From: Streptomyces glomeratus
GTDB taxonomy: Bacteria; Actinomycetota; Actinomycetes; Streptomycetales; Streptomycetaceae
DNA length: 64,000 nucleotides
Reading direction: 5' to 3'
NCBI RefSeq assembly: GCF_021462825.1
Contig: NZ_JAKEEB010000033.1
Coordinates: 1-64,000 of the forward strand
Shown here in pieces: positions 16,962 to 25,217 of the stretch; within the stretch, counting starts at the first letter, position 1, and each line of letters opens with the position of its first letter. The notes under the pieces are model-generated. The model did not search any database. It saw only the letters and a program-made list of their open reading frames with translations, and had not been told where the DNA came from. A program made the position numbers and the translations under genes.

Positions 16962-17656
16962 CCACGGGCCTGTGGGAACTCGTACTCAAAGGCGTCTGGA
17001 CCACGCTCCAGCTCCTCGTGTTCGGCGCGCTGCTCGCGACGGCCGTCTCCTTCGCCGTCGGCATCGCACGCACCCATCGCCGGTGGATCGTCCGCTTCCT
17101 CGCCGGCTTCTACACCGAGGTGTTCCGCGGCACCTCCGCCCTGATCATGATCTTCTGGGTGTTCTTCGTGCTGCCGCTGGCCTTCGGCTGGCAGCTGGTG
17201 CCGATGTGGGCGGGCACTCTCGCCCTGGGCCTGACCTACGGGGCCTACGGCGCCGAGATCGTGCGCGGCGCCCTGAACTCCGTGGACCCGGCGCAGCGCG
17301 AGGGCGGGATCGCGCTGAGCTTCACCCCGTGGCAGCGGATGCGCAAGATCCTGCTGCCGCAGGCGGTGCCGGAGACGATCCCGTCGTTCTGCAATCTGCT
17401 GGTGGAGCTGCTCAAAGGCACCGCGCTGGTCTCCGTGATGGGCATGGGAGACCTGGCGTTCAGCGGCAACCTGGTACGGCTCGCGCTCCAGGAGAGCGCC
17501 CAGATCTACGCGTACGTCCTGATCATCTACTTCCTCATCGCCTTCCTGCTCACCCGGCTCATGCGGAGCCTGGAGCGCCGGCTCAAGGCCAGGGTGGGGA
17601 AGGCGCCGCGGCCGGGTGTCTCCGCCCCGCTGCCCGTCGGAGGTGGTGTCTCGTGA
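16958..17656 (+). CDS. ehuC: Ectoine ABC transporter permease
   Basis: A 232-residue inner-membrane protein of the HisM/GlnP family with about five helices. The cytoplasmic EAA loop is at QREGGIALSFTPWQRM...LLPQA. ATG at 16958 overlaps the ehuB stop; a GTG at 16949 is closer to the AAGGAG at 16941-16946. It pairs with EhuD to form the channel. Confidence 0.85.
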   Translation: MTTGLWELVLKGVWTTLQLLVFGALLATAVSFAVGIARTHRRWIVRFLAGFYTEVFRGTSALIMIFWVFFVLPLAFGWQLVPMWAGTLALGLTYGAYGAEIVRGALNSVDPAQREGGIALSFTPWQRMRKILLPQAVPETIPSFCNLLVELLKGTALVSVMGMGDLAFSGNLVRLALQESAQIYAYVLIIYFLIAFLLTRLMRSLERRLKARVGKAPRPGVSAPLPVGGGVS

Positions 17657-18303
17657 CCTGGGACTGGGGCGCCGTACGCGCCTTCATGCCGCACTTCTTC
17701 GACGGCCTGCTCGTCACCCTGCAGGCGCTGGCCCTCGGATCGCTGATCTCTTTCGCGCTGGGGCTGGTGTGGGCGCTGCTGATGCGCACTCCCACCCGGT
17801 GGGTGCGCTGGCCGGTGGGGGTCGTGACCGAGTTCATCCGGGACACGCCGCTGCTGGTGCAGCTGTTCTTCCTGTTCTACGTGCTGCCCGAGTGGGGGCT
17901 CGCCTTCTCCGCGCTGACCACCGGGGTCGTCGCGATCGGCCTGCACTACTCGACGTACACGATGCAGGTCTACCGGGCCGGCATCGACGCCGTGCCCCCC
18001 GGCCAGTGGGAGGCCGCCACCGCGCTGAGCCTGCCGCCGCGGCGCACCTGGACGGCCGTGATCCTGCCGCAGGCGATCCGCCGGGTCGTGCCGGCGCTCG
18101 GCAACTACGTGATCGCGATGCTCAAGGACACGCCCATGCTGATGACGATCACCGTCCTCGACATGCTCGGCGAGGCACGGCTCTTCTCCCAGCAGCACTT
18201 CCAGTTCACCGAGCCGCTCACCGTCATCGGTGTGGCCTTCGTCCTGATCTCCTATCCCGCCTCTCTCCTCCTGCGAGCCCTGGAGCGACGTCTTGCCCGC
18301 TGA
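17653..18303 (+). CDS. ehuD: Ectoine ABC transporter permease
   Basis: A 216-residue inner-membrane protein homologous to EhuC, with the EAA loop GQWEAATALSLPPRRTW...ILPQA and about five helices. The GTG start overlaps the ehuC stop (GTGA). The last codons overlap the likely TTG start of the ATPase gene, so the transporter genes are translated as a unit. Confidence 0.85.
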   Translation: MTWDWGAVRAFMPHFFDGLLVTLQALALGSLISFALGLVWALLMRTPTRWVRWPVGVVTEFIRDTPLLVQLFFLFYVLPEWGLAFSALTTGVVAIGLHYSTYTMQVYRAGIDAVPPGQWEAATALSLPPRRTWTAVILPQAIRRVVPALGNYVIAMLKDTPMLMTITVLDMLGEARLFSQQHFQFTEPLTVIGVAFVLISYPASLLLRALERRLAR

Positions 18304-19090
18304 CATTCCGCTGATGAAGGAACCCGACGCCCACGCCCGTCCGCCGGCGGCCACCGGCGAGCTGATCCGCTTCGAGAAGGTCACCAAGCGCTTCGGCGAC
18401 CACACGGTTCTCGACGAGCTCGACTTCTCGGTCGAGGCGGGCCGGCACGTCACGCTGATCGGTCCCTCCGGCTCCGGGAAGACCACGATCCTGCGGCTGC
18501 TGATGACCCTGGACCAGCCCGACGAGGGCACGATCACGGTCGGCGGACAGCGGCTGTTCCCGGCCGGTGAGAAGCAGGTCGGGGAGATCCGCAAGAACAT
18601 CGGGATGGTCTTCCAGCAGTTCAACCTGTTCCCGAACATGAAGGTGCTGCGGAACGTCACCGAGGCGCCGGTCACCGTCCTTCGCCTGTCGAGGGACGAG
18701 GCGGAGCAGCGGGCGCGTGAGCTGCTGGACCTGGTGGGGCTCGGCGACCATCTCGACAAGTACCCGAGCCAGCTCTCCGGCGGCCAGCAGCAGCGCGTGG
18801 CGATCGCCCGGGCGCTGGCCATGCGCCCGCAGGTGCTGCTGCTCGACGAGGTGACGTCGGCGCTCGACCCGGAACTGGTCGCCGGTGTCCTCGACGTCCT
18901 CCGTGACATCGCCCGCAGCACGGACATCACCATGCTGTGCGTGACCCACGAGATGAGCTTCGCGCGCGACATCTCGGACCGTGTCCTGATGTTTGATTCC
19001 GGCCACGTGGTCGAGGCGGGCGCGCCGGAGAAGATCTTCAACGATCCCGAGCACACACGCACGCGGGAGTTCCTCAGCGCAGTGCTGTGA
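18293..19090 (+). CDS. ehuA: Ectoine ABC transporter ATP-binding protein
   Basis: A 265-residue polar-amino-acid-type ATPase: Walker A GPSGSGKTT, Q-loop VFQQFNLFPNM, signature LSGGQQQR, Walker B VLLLDE, switch His in VTHEM. It energises uptake through EhuC/EhuD. I take the TTG at 18293, which has GGAGCGAC just upstream and overlaps ehuD; ATG at 18314 is the alternative. Confidence 0.88.
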   Translation: MPADIPLMKEPDAHARPPAATGELIRFEKVTKRFGDHTVLDELDFSVEAGRHVTLIGPSGSGKTTILRLLMTLDQPDEGTITVGGQRLFPAGEKQVGEIRKNIGMVFQQFNLFPNMKVLRNVTEAPVTVLRLSRDEAEQRARELLDLVGLGDHLDKYPSQLSGGQQQRVAIARALAMRPQVLLLDEVTSALDPELVAGVLDVLRDIARSTDITMLCVTHEMSFARDISDRVLMFDSGHVVEAGAPEKIFNDPEHTRTREFLSAVL

Positions 19091-19294
19091 CTACGGACGG
19101 TGAATGCGCTGATCCGGCCGCGCCCAGCGCGAGGGGGCATGACCTTGGCATATGCGGAGGTGGCCCGTTCCTGCTGAGCGGCACAAAGTTCGTCAACACC
19201 CGCTCCCCGGCGTGCCCTTGAGCCGTATCGTGGAGGCAGCCAAGCTGTCCCGAGAGCTGTCCCGAGAATGGCCCGAAAAGCGCAGGGGGAGATC

Positions 19295-20053
19295 GTGGCG
19301 CTGACCCATGAGCCGACCGCCCCGTACCACTCGGCCCAGGACGCGCTGCGCGTCCTCGAGACGGTGGCGCGACACTCCGCCGGCGTCACCGACGCCGTCC
19401 TGGCCCGCAGCACCGGCCTCGGCTCCGAGCGGCTGACCTCCCTCCTGCGGATGCTCCGCCGGGAGGGCTACGTGGAACAGACCGCCGACGGCGCGTATGT
19501 CACCGGTGCCGCCCTCAGCCGGCTGGGCTCCGCGCAGGGCCACGAGGAGGCGCTGCGGCAGAAGCTCCAGCAGACCCTCGACCTGCTGCGGGACTCGGTG
19601 GGCGCGGCGGTCTACATCAGCCGGTACATCGACGGAGAGGTGCAGGTCACCCAGTGCGCGGAGGGACCGGCGACGCCCGCGGTGCACGAGTGGGTGGACT
19701 TCCGCTCCTCAGCGCATGCGAGCGCGGTCGGCAAGAGCCTGCTCGGGCAGCTCGACGTCAACGGCCGGCGGGACCATCTCTCCCGGCACAAGATGGCGCG
19801 GCTCACCTCGCGGACGATCACCAACGAGAAGGTGCTGCTGTCCCGGCTCGACGCCCATCCGCCGACGGTTCCGGTGCTCGACCTCCAGGAGTACGCGGTG
19901 GGCACGGTGTGCGCGGCCGTCCCGATCACCGCGGGCTCCTCGGTCGGCTGCCTGGCGCTGTCCCTGCCGGTGGAGCACGCACACCGGCTGCGGCAGGCGG
20001 CGGACCGGCTGAACAAGGGCGCCGCCCCGGTGCTGCTCTCCCTCGCGATCTGA
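19295..20053 (+). CDS. IclR-type transcriptional regulator
   Basis: A 252-residue protein from GTG 19295, chosen because GGGGGAG lies three bases upstream; an ATG at 19268 lacks such a site. The N-terminal winged helix (HSAQDALRVLETVARHSAGV, RLTSLLRMLRREGYVEQ) is followed by an IclR effector domain (YISRYIDGEVQVTQ, DFRSSAHASAVGKSLL, YAVGTVCAAVPI). It lies 200 bp downstream of ehuA and probably senses the transported compound or a catabolite, controlling the ehu operon. That link is inferred from position. Confidence 0.82.
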   Translation: MALTHEPTAPYHSAQDALRVLETVARHSAGVTDAVLARSTGLGSERLTSLLRMLRREGYVEQTADGAYVTGAALSRLGSAQGHEEALRQKLQQTLDLLRDSVGAAVYISRYIDGEVQVTQCAEGPATPAVHEWVDFRSSAHASAVGKSLLGQLDVNGRRDHLSRHKMARLTSRTITNEKVLLSRLDAHPPTVPVLDLQEYAVGTVCAAVPITAGSSVGCLALSLPVEHAHRLRQAADRLNKGAAPVLLSLAI

Positions 20054-20130
20054 GGTGGTCACAAGCACCCCTCGGGACCAGGTAGTATTTCTTATGTCGC
20101 CGGGCGCGAGAGCGCGAAGCGACGGAGTCT

Positions 20131-20204
20131 GCGCCGCTAGCTCAGTTGGTTAGAGCAGCTGACTCTTAATCAGCGGGTCCGGGGTTCGAGTCCCTGGCGG
20201 CGCA
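20131..20204 (+). tRNA. tRNA-Lys(CTT), copy 2
   Basis: Identical over 74 nt to copies 1 and 3, anticodon CTT. Here the discriminator A is followed by CCA (20205-20207), so the 3' end is genome-encoded, unlike in the other two copies. Confidence 0.95.
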
Positions 20205-20211
20205 CCATGAT

Positions 20212-20255
20212 GATGGCGGGTTCGTTCGCGCGAGAGCGCGACCGAACCCGCCATC
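20212..20255 (+). terminator. Hairpin terminator of tRNA-Lys copy 2
   Basis: GATGGCGGGTTCG (20212-20224) pairs perfectly with CGAACCCGCCATC (20243-20255), with an inner CGCG stem. Confidence 0.7.
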
Positions 20256-20353
20256 GTCGTATGTGCGTCCTGTCCTGCCGGGCGTCGTTCGCCATCGCCG
20301 CATGACGCGCGGCTTGGCCGCGCGCTGTGCTGATCGGGGTCACGAGCTCCTGC

Positions 20354-20818
20354 CTACGGCATGTTCGCGAACAAGCCGTCCGTCGTGAAGGCGTGGTACG
20401 TCACCATGAATCCGACACAGAAGGCGACGATCACCGACAGGAAGACGAGGATGCCGACCGTGCCCGCGAGGGCCTTCCCCGGAGCCGGGGAGTGTGCGGT
20501 GGCGCGTTCGGGGTGGGCCTGCGTGTAGTGGACGGGCACGATGTCGCCCTCCACCGTCGTCGAGGGACCGTTCGCCTCCTCGAAGCGGACGGTGCGGCCC
20601 TCGCGGGTCGAGAACTCGTAGACATGGTGCAGCGTGGTGGTGACGGACGTGTCGCCGCCGCCGCTGGTCGTCGAGTACGTCCGCAGACAGCGCGCCTCGG
20701 CGGTCAGCCCGCTGGTCCAGTTGCTCCGCAACTGGAGCGAGCGGCGGACCACCTTCGCCGCCATGGCCAGCGCCCCGGCCATGATCAGGCCCGGCATCGC
20801 ATAGAAGAAGAAGTCCAT
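20354..20818 (-). CDS. DUF3592 membrane protein
   Basis: A 154-residue protein with one membrane helix at each end (residues 2-22 and about 118-142) flanking an extracytoplasmic beta-rich domain (TAEARCLRTYS, YEFSTREGRTVRFEEANG, VEGDIVPVHYTQAHPERAT). The last motif, a polar loop before the second helix, is typical of DUF3592. No enzymatic role is known. It is a single gene between tRNA-Lys copy 2 and the LPMO gene. Confidence 0.8.
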   Translation of the reverse strand: MDFFFYAMPGLIMAGALAMAAKVVRRSLQLRSNWTSGLTAEARCLRTYSTTSGGGDTSVTTTLHHVYEFSTREGRTVRFEEANGPSTTVEGDIVPVHYTQAHPERATAHSPAPGKALAGTVGILVFLSVIVAFCVGFMVTYHAFTTDGLFANMP

Positions 20819-20958
20819 GATTCCCCCGAGTCCGGTACGACTCCACGCACGCCGACCTGGTCATGCCGACGTGCGTGGAACGTACCCGGCCGGGTCGCCG
20901 TGGCCCCTCAAGCGAAGCTCAGAAACCGGCCCGGGACGGATTCGGGACAGGGTGGTGC

Positions 20959-21582
20959 TCAGAAGGTGACGTCCGCGCACGAGTAGAACGCGTTGCCCGT
21001 GTCCGCGATCGTCCACACCCCGAGGATGAGGTGGTGCCCGCTCAGCCCGCTCGGCAGGGTGCCGGTGTGGGTGAGCGTGGACGGCGGGCGCTGACCGTTG
21101 TACGGGACCGTCAGGAACGGGGTGGTGTTCAGGTCCGCCCTGGTCAGGGCGTGGTTCTGATTCCAGCCCGGTTTGGTGACGTAGTACTTGAAGTCGGTCG
21201 TCGCGTGTGCGGCGGTGAACTGCCAGCGGAAGGTGTAGCTCTGCCCGCCGCTGACCCTGGTCGTCGGCCACGCCGTGCCCGAGGGGGTCCTGGGCTGGTC
21301 GAGCGCGCCGAAGTTGGTGTGGTTCGCCGAACAGATCCGGCCGTCAGCGGGCCCCGCCGCCGGGAAGCCCTTCGGACCCTCGACGCTCTGCGGCTCCCAC
21401 TGGATGTCGCCGCAGCCGGTGACGATGCCGCCGTTCGCGGCGCACATCTTCTGCCGGCTGAGCGGCTGGTCGGTGTAGCCGTGGGCGCTGGCGCCACCGG
21501 TGGAGAGCACGAACGTGCCCGCGGTGGCGAGGCCGACCACGGCCGCGTACCACTTGGCCTTTCTGGTCGTACGGATGCGCAT
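20959..21582 (-). CDS. Secreted lytic polysaccharide monooxygenase (AA10)
   Basis: A 207-residue protein. The signal peptide (residues 1-33) ends ASA, leaving His34 at the mature N-terminus. His34 and His126 (FTAAHATTD) would form the copper histidine brace. The mature start HGYTDQPLSRQKMCAANGG matches chitin-active AA10 enzymes (CBP33). It would oxidatively cleave crystalline chitin outside the cell and help chitinases. A DasR-like operator lies 53 bp before the start. Confidence 0.92.
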   Translation of the reverse strand: MRIRTTRKAKWYAAVVGLATAGTFVLSTGGASAHGYTDQPLSRQKMCAANGGIVTGCGDIQWEPQSVEGPKGFPAAGPADGRICSANHTNFGALDQPRTPSGTAWPTTRVSGGQSYTFRWQFTAAHATTDFKYYVTKPGWNQNHALTRADLNTTPFLTVPYNGQRPPSTLTHTGTLPSGLSGHHLILGVWTIADTGNAFYSCADVTF

Positions 21583-21634
21583 GCTGCCGCTCCTGAAGGA
21601 TGTGGGGAGTTCCTCGAGCCGTGCGCGCGCACAT

Positions 21635-21650
21635 TCAGGTCTAGACCAAG
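21635..21650. promoter_or_regulatory. DasR-type operator (dre) upstream of the LPMO gene
   Basis: The palindromic core GGTCTAGACC lies at 21638-21647 within TCAGGTCTAGACCAAG. It matches the dre consensus around ACTGGTCTAGACCAGT at 12 of 16 positions. DasR represses chitin genes when N-acetylglucosamine-derived signals are absent. Confidence 0.7.
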
Positions 21651-21733
21651 TCTCAGACTATGGTCGCGAGTTGAACATGTCCATACCAATCGCGACCCGT
21701 TTTCGCCCTGGCCTTCGCCCCTCCTCCTCTCCT

Positions 21734-22879
21734 TCACCCTCCATCGGCCGGACGCCCCGTGTAGAACGCGACCGTCAGGTCCTTCACCAGTGCCTTGCGC
21801 TCCAGGTCGTCGAGTTCCACCAGGCCCCGCATGGTCAGCCGGGTCACCGTGTCCTCGACCGAGTCCACCACCGTGCTGAGCACCGTGTCCCGGTGCTCGG
21901 CGTCGAGCGCCGCGATACGGCGGCGCTGCAGCCGCTCGGCGACCTCGGGCGCGTACTCGAGCCGGATCGGCTGCGCCGCGAACACCTCCAGCCCGGCCGA
22001 CTCCACGTCCGCCGCCACCAGCCGGGTGAGCGCGTCACCGATCGCCTCGACATTGCGCAGGCTCACCATGTCCTTTGCCGCGGACGCGTCGGCCGGCACC
22101 TGAGGCACCAGCCGCGCGAGGGCCGACTCCACGCACTCCCGCAGATAGGCCTGGTGGTCGTCGATGCCGAGCACGGCGCGCGCGGTGTCCCTGACCCGCC
22201 AGGTCACCAGCACGACCACCCGCAACGCGACCCCGTTGGCGTCGACCACGGGGATCGGCTCGCTGCGCCAGTGCCGCAGCCGCACATCGGCCCGGTGGCG
22301 CACCACCAGCGGATTCACCCACATCAGTCCGGTCCGGCGGGCCGTGCCCCGGTAGCGGCCGAACACACCGAGCACCCAGGCGTACCCGGTGCGCCCCCGC
22401 ATCAGCCCGCTGAAACCGAGCAGGCCGAGCGACCCCGCCCCGGCGTATCCGGCCAGCTGCGCCAGCCCGATCCCGGTGCCCGCGCTCGCCGGAAGCTCCA
22501 GCACCCGCATCGCCACCGGCGACAGGACGCCCGCCCACCACGAGACGACCCCGCAGCCGCACAGGCCGCCGAGCCCGGCCAGCACGCCCACCGACCCGGG
22601 CAGCACCCGGGCCGGCCGCTCGGACAGTTCGGGATCCGAGACCGGCGACCGCCGCAGCGGCTCGGCGCTGCCGCGCACGCACGGCTGCTCACCGGTGCCG
22701 AGCCGACGCCCCACCACGGTCGCGGCCGGCGGCACGGATGCCCGTTCGGGGACTTCCCGGAACAGCAGATGGACCGGGATCTCGGTGGTCGACTCACCGT
22801 GGATGAGCCGGGCGGACGAGGGGCCGATGTCCTGCGGCGCCCCCTCGGGCTCCGGGACCGGCGATGACGTCGTGCTCAT
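21734..22879 (-). CDS. SPFH/Band 7 domain membrane protein
   Basis: A 381-residue protein. The N-terminal 80 residues are polar, two hydrophobic segments follow (about 95-130 and 140-160), then a band 7 domain: GLMWVNPLVVRHRADVRLRHWRSEPIPVVDANGVALRVVVLVTWRVRDTARA is the typical pattern, with the late ALDAEHRDTVLSTVVDSVE helix. SPFH proteins scaffold membrane microdomains. Start ATG at 22879. The gene ends 151 bp from the LPMO start. Confidence 0.82.
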   Translation of the reverse strand: MSTTSSPVPEPEGAPQDIGPSSARLIHGESTTEIPVHLLFREVPERASVPPAATVVGRRLGTGEQPCVRGSAEPLRRSPVSDPELSERPARVLPGSVGVLAGLGGLCGCGVVSWWAGVLSPVAMRVLELPASAGTGIGLAQLAGYAGAGSLGLLGFSGLMRGRTGYAWVLGVFGRYRGTARRTGLMWVNPLVVRHRADVRLRHWRSEPIPVVDANGVALRVVVLVTWRVRDTARAVLGIDDHQAYLRECVESALARLVPQVPADASAAKDMVSLRNVEAIGDALTRLVAADVESAGLEVFAAQPIRLEYAPEVAERLQRRRIAALDAEHRDTVLSTVVDSVEDTVTRLTMRGLVELDDLERKALVKDLTVAFYTGRPADGG

Positions 22880-23001
22880 AACTGCCTCCACCCTCCGCGC
22901 CAGGAGGTGTCGTGCCGGGATGTGCCGGACAGCGGACCGGGGCCGGGCCGGGAGGCCGGGCCGGAAGATTACGGACAGGGTCTCCGGGTCGAACCGGAGG
23001 G

Positions 23002-24159
23002 TCAGGAGAACAGCCGCCGCCAGGTCTCGGGCCCCGGGTAGCCGTCGGCCTCGCTGCCGCGCCAGCCCTGGGCGCGCTGGAACGCCTCGACGCCGCGCCG
23101 GTCGGCCTCGCTCCACCGCGGGCCCGGCCCTTCGGTGTAGTGCCCGCCGAACCCCTTCTCGGCCAACTGCCGTCCCAGCCGGGTGATGTGGGAACCGGTG
23201 ACACCCGGCCGGAACGCGTCCCGGCCCGGGTAGGCGGGCACCCCTGACGGGAAGGCTCCCGCAAAGGCCCTCGGGAGAAGGGACCGGCCGCGCACGGCGA
23301 GCAGGCCACCGAGCTCGGCGGCATACGTGCCGTCGGCACCCTTGCCGACGGAGGCGAGCCCCGGAATGCCGACCGTCGGCATGTGCGCGCCGCCGGCCGG
23401 GAGCGGGGTGTCCTTGCCCTCCTCGGCGGCCTTCCCGGCCACGACGCCCTTGTAGCGGTAGGGCACATAGCGGGTGGGATTGGTCGAGTACGGGTAGGGG
23501 GTGGTCTTGCGGCGGGCGTGCGGCGGGGTCTGCTCGTAGGCGGTGTAGCTGCGGTGCGTGTAGCTGGTCCAGCCCCCGAAGATGACGACGTGGGAGCCCT
23601 TCTCCGGATTGTCGACGTTGTGGAAGAGGAGGATGTCGCCGGGTTGCAGCTCGTCCTTGGAGATGCGGACCGCGAACTGATCCAGGCTGCCCGTCCACTC
23701 GTTGCTGCCGAGGTTCCAGGCCATGGAGACGAAGCCGGAGCAGTCCTGCCGGTAGCCGTCCGTCCAGTAGTCGTCCATGCTGTACGGCACCTTGGCCGCG
23801 ACCCACTTCTTGGCCCGGTTGATGATCTCGGCCCTGGTCGTCGTGGGCATCGACCCCCCGCTCGGCATCACGCCCGTGCCGTGCAGCGGTGAGGTGTGGC
23901 CCTGCGGCGTGGACGGCGGCTCCTCACCGGTGGGAACGATCGGCCAGGGAGTGCCCCGGGTGGCCGCCACGGCGGGCACCGCCTCGCCGGGGCCGACGAG
24001 CACGGCACCGACGGCGGCGAGCGCGAGGACTCCCCCGACGGCCGGACGCAGGGTCCGCCCGCAGGGGCGGGAACGGGGGAGGGCACCTCGTCCGCGGGCG
24101 CATCGGGGGCAGTCGCAGTCGCCTGCGGGCTCGATGTCCTCGCATACCGGAGTCTTCAT
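23002..24159 (-). CDS. NlpC/P60-like cell-wall hydrolase with peptidoglycan-binding domain
   Basis: A 385-residue protein. A cysteine-rich cytoplasmic N-terminus (CEDIEPAGDCDCPRC) precedes one membrane helix (residues 40-66). The catalytic region has Cys140 in QDCSGFVSMAWN and His190 in GSHVVIFGGW, as in NlpC/P60-type amidases. The C-terminal 80 residues (GSHITRLGRQLAEKGF...VEAFQRAQGWRGSEADGYPGPETW) are a PG_binding_1 domain. It probably cuts or remodels peptidoglycan outside the membrane. The N-terminal cysteines could bind zinc. Confidence 0.85.
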   Translation of the reverse strand: MKTPVCEDIEPAGDCDCPRCARGRGALPRSRPCGRTLRPAVGGVLALAAVGAVLVGPGEAVPAVAATRGTPWPIVPTGEEPPSTPQGHTSPLHGTGVMPSGGSMPTTTRAEIINRAKKWVAAKVPYSMDDYWTDGYRQDCSGFVSMAWNLGSNEWTGSLDQFAVRISKDELQPGDILLFHNVDNPEKGSHVVIFGGWTSYTHRSYTAYEQTPPHARRKTTPYPYSTNPTRYVPYRYKGVVAGKAAEEGKDTPLPAGGAHMPTVGIPGLASVGKGADGTYAAELGGLLAVRGRSLLPRAFAGAFPSGVPAYPGRDAFRPGVTGSHITRLGRQLAEKGFGGHYTEGPGPRWSEADRRGVEAFQRAQGWRGSEADGYPGPETWRRLFS

Positions 24160-24376
24160 GCGATTCCCCTCACACTCCCTGGCCGAACCCTGGCGGATTT
24201 GTCCTATTTATGTAAATGTGTCAGCTTTCCAACTGTCCACTCAAATCGCCCAATGACGCCCAGAAAGATGCATAGCGGACGATCACCCGGGGGTACGGGC
24301 CGCCCGGACGGAGGCCCGGACGGGCGGCCCGCCGGGAGCACCGCTCGGGATCGGGTAGAGTTCTCCGGGTCAGCAG

Positions 24377-24450
24377 GCGCCGCTAGCTCAGTTGGTTAGA
24401 GCAGCTGACTCTTAATCAGCGGGTCCGGGGTTCGAGTCCCTGGCGGCGCA
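24377..24450 (+). tRNA. tRNA-Lys(CTT), copy 3
   Basis: Identical to copies 1 and 2. CCA is not encoded (the discriminator A is followed by CG). Its upstream CAGCAG matches copy 1 but not copy 2. Confidence 0.95.
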
Positions 24451-24454
24451 CGAC

Positions 24455-24490
24455 CGGAAGGGCCCCTCGCCGTGGCGAGGGGCCCTTCCG
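24455..24490 (+). terminator. Perfect 17-bp hairpin after tRNA-Lys copy 3
   Basis: Arms 24455-24471 and 24474-24490 are perfect inverted repeats separated by two bases. This is the strongest hairpin in the window. No T-run follows. Confidence 0.75.
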
Positions 24491-24548
24491 CATGCACACT
24501 CAATGGTTCCGGATCAAACCTCTTTCCGGGAAAACAGCCCGGTGGTCC

Positions 24549-25214
24549 TCACCGCTTCACGCCCGTCAGATACGCCGACACCACCACGTTCGCCGTGTAG
24601 GTACGGCTCGCCCGGTCGAAGGTGCCCCCGCAGGTGATCAGCCGCAGCTCCGCCCGGCCCGACTGCCGCGTCCCGTACGCCTCGTGGGCGTCGAACCGGT
24701 CGCGGGCGAGTACCTGGACGCCCTCGACGGTGAACTCGGCGACCCGGCCGTCGTCGCGCGTCACCCGCACCTTCGCGCCCTGCCGCAGGCTGCTCAGCTT
24801 GTAGAAGACGGCGGGCCCGGTCTCGGTGTCGACGTGTCCGACGAACAGCGCCGCCCCGACGGCACCCGGCATCACCCCGCCCCCGTACCACCCGGCCACG
24901 CCCGGCTGGTCGAAGGGCGGCGGATCGATCGCCCCCTCGGGGTCCAGACCGCGTGCCACGACCGGGGCCTGCACCCCCAGGGCCGGGATGTCCACGCGCA
25001 GTGGCTTGGCCTTGCCCAACGGATGGGCCGCGGGCGGCAGTTCGGTGTCCGGGGGCCGGCCGGCGGCGGCCATGTCCCCGGTCGCCGGTGCGGAGACCCC
25101 CGGGTGCACATCGGTGACCTCGCGCCCCCACATCCACAGACCGAGCAGCAGGACCACCCAGGCGACGCCCATCAGCAGGCGGCCGGTACCGGAGGAATGT
25201 TCGTCACTGGACAC
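24549..25214 (-). CDS. Class F sortase
   Basis: A 221-residue membrane-anchored transpeptidase. One N-terminal helix (residues 12-30) is followed by the sortase barrel: His127 in FVGHVDT, Cys195 in LITCGG and Arg204 in RASRTYTANVVV. It should cleave a sorting signal on secreted proteins and attach them to the cell wall; class F substrates in Streptomyces are poorly known. GTG start, three bases after the stop of the upstream gene, so the two form an operon. Confidence 0.88.
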   Translation of the reverse strand: MSSDEHSSGTGRLLMGVAWVVLLLGLWMWGREVTDVHPGVSAPATGDMAAAGRPPDTELPPAAHPLGKAKPLRVDIPALGVQAPVVARGLDPEGAIDPPPFDQPGVAGWYGGGVMPGAVGAALFVGHVDTETGPAVFYKLSSLRQGAKVRVTRDDGRVAEFTVEGVQVLARDRFDAHEAYGTRQSGRAELRLITCGGTFDRASRTYTANVVVSAYLTGVKR

Positions 25215-25217
25215 GGT

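Noticed and set aside
24160..24376. A cyclic-di-AMP (ydaO) riboswitch before the NlpC/P60 gene
   Set aside because: I looked for the conserved GGTCGC...GCCGGG-type core on the minus strand and did not find it.
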